Shown here piece after piece: positions 63,246 to 64,000 of a stretch of 64,000 nucleotides of DNA. The position numbers and the translations under genes are program-made. The notes beneath the pieces were generated by a model. It worked only from the letters and a program-made list of their open reading frames with translations. It was not told the origin of the DNA and did not search any database. Origin of the DNA: Bacteroidota bacterium (GTDB lineage Bacteria > Bacteroidota > Bacteroidia > Bacteroidales > Lentimicrobiaceae); assembly GCA_023434665.1 (NCBI GenBank), contig JAEYSM010000062.1:1-64000 (forward strand). The letters are read 5' to 3'. The stretch's first letter is position 1, and each line of letters starts with the position of its first letter.

Positions 63246-64000
63246 ATGAAAGTTTTTAAAGCCCTTATGCTGACTATACTGTGTCTTTCGGTGGTTTTTA
63301 CTGCCTACTCACAAAGAAAGACAATATCGTATGCTCCACAAACTAAGACATTAACAATTTATTCTACTGCTCAAAATACCGACCTTCGTTTAACACAAAT
63401 TGGCCAGGAAAGTTTTACAAATTTCGGACAACCACTTGAAACACAGATATGTGTGTTTGTCGATCCGTCAAAAACATTTCAGGAATTTATTGGCATCGGA
63501 GGTGCAATAACCGATGCATCGGCTGAAGTTTTTGCCAAGCTACCCAAAGCAAAACAGGAAGAAGTACTTAATGCTTATTACAGCAAAGAAAAAGGTATAG
63601 GCTACAATTTGATAAGGACAACCATTCATAGCTGTGACTTTTCAAGCGGAAGTTATACCTATATTAATGATGGCGATAAGAATCTGAAATCTTTCAATAT
63701 CGATCACGATAAACAATTCAGGTTACCTCTCATTAAGCAGGCACTTCAGTTAACCGGCGATATCCCTGTTTATGCCAGTCCATGGAGTCCTCCGGCTTTT
63801 ATGAAGGATAATCAAAACATGCTTCAAGGTGGCAAGCTATTACCCGAATTCTATCAGCCATGGGCAAATTACTTTGTAAAATTTATTCAGGCTTATGAAA
63901 AAGAAGGAGTTCCTATTTGGGGAATTACCATCCAGAATGAACCAATGGCAAGACAAACCTGGGAAAGTTGCATCTGGACAGCCGAAGAAGAAAGAGATTT
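63246..64000 (+). CDS. GH30 glycoside hydrolase, N-terminal part (runs off the window)
   Basis: 251 codons are visible from ATG 63246; the 3' end is outside the window. Signal peptide about 21 residues (ends F-T-A-Y-S-Q), without a lipobox, so periplasmic or secreted. GH30 features: F-I-G-I-G-G-A-I-T-D-A-S, then Y-A-S-P-W-S-P-P-A-F-M-K, and the acid/base Glu in I-T-I-Q-N-E-P. The nucleophile Glu is not reached. It is divergent from the minus-strand glucan locus and complements the lipoprotein GH30 at 54245, suggesting surface and periplasmic steps of the same pathway. Confidence 0.92.
   Translation, partial: MKVFKALMLTILCLSVVFTAYSQRKTISYAPQTKTLTIYSTAQNTDLRLTQIGQESFTNFGQPLETQICVFVDPSKTFQEFIGIGGAITDASAEVFAKLPKAKQEEVLNAYYSKEKGIGYNLIRTTIHSCDFSSGSYTYINDGDKNLKSFNIDHDKQFRLPLIKQALQLTGDIPVYASPWSPPAFMKDNQNMLQGGKLLPEFYQPWANYFVKFIQAYEKEGVPIWGITIQNEPMARQTWESCIWTAEEERD

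Overview
The window is chromosomal DNA from a member of the Bacteroidota, most likely a free-living Bacteroidales/Marinilabiliales-type bacterium. Evidence: three SusC/SusD pairs, four proteins ending in type IX secretion (Por) sorting domains, SusD-type lipoproteins with short lipobox signals, TPR and propeller histidine kinases, AT-rich sequence, and many promoters with the Bacteroidota -7 box TAnnTTTG. KatG suggests exposure to oxygen. I saw no tRNA, rRNA, CRISPR array, prophage or insertion sequence.

Layout. 322-2312: a START-domain protein and an unknown secreted protein with an HEEYH motif. 2448-14888: a locus that reads as a cyanophycin (multi-L-arginyl-poly-aspartate) or beta-aspartyl-peptide utilization system. 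It holds a YfcC-type transporter, an M14 carboxypeptidase, an operon of secreted S51 cyanophycinase with SusC, SusD and a PKD/propeller surface lipoprotein, then isoaspartyl dipeptidase (IadA) and a secreted M28 aminopeptidase. 14975-15775: a type IX secreted protein. 16054-19397: a Kai-like operon of KaiC, two different KaiB proteins and a PAS histidine kinase. 19386-21093: an exosortase-family protein overlapping a FemAB/GNAT-like protein. 21240-25429: a PEGA-like lipoprotein, CrcB/FluC, a Balon-like (baeRF) ribosome-associated factor and a beta-helix protein. 25463-29516: KatG and a FadL-like porin. 29597-30743: a HipA-like kinase with DUF3037. 30745-33334: a TPR kinase and NarL-type regulator. 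33593-39855: type IX cargo proteins, a FemAB protein and a YqhD-type alcohol dehydrogenase.

39852-64000 is mainly beta-glucan use. A CotH protein and a propeller histidine kinase lie beside a plus-strand locus (GH16, SusC, SusD). A PfkB sugar kinase and a GTPase-degenerate EF-G paralogue follow. A second, minus-strand locus (PKD lipoprotein, GH16, SusC, SusD, GH30) comes next, and a GH30 gene runs off the right edge. The lipoprotein GH16 enzymes would cut beta-1,3-glucan at the surface, SusCD would import oligosaccharides, and GH30 would remove beta-1,6 (or other beta) glucosyl units. This fits laminarin.

The two systems most worth a second look are the SusCD-linked cyanophycinase/IadA locus and the KaiC-KaiB-KaiB-kinase operon. 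Both are inferred from sequence motifs and gene order only.
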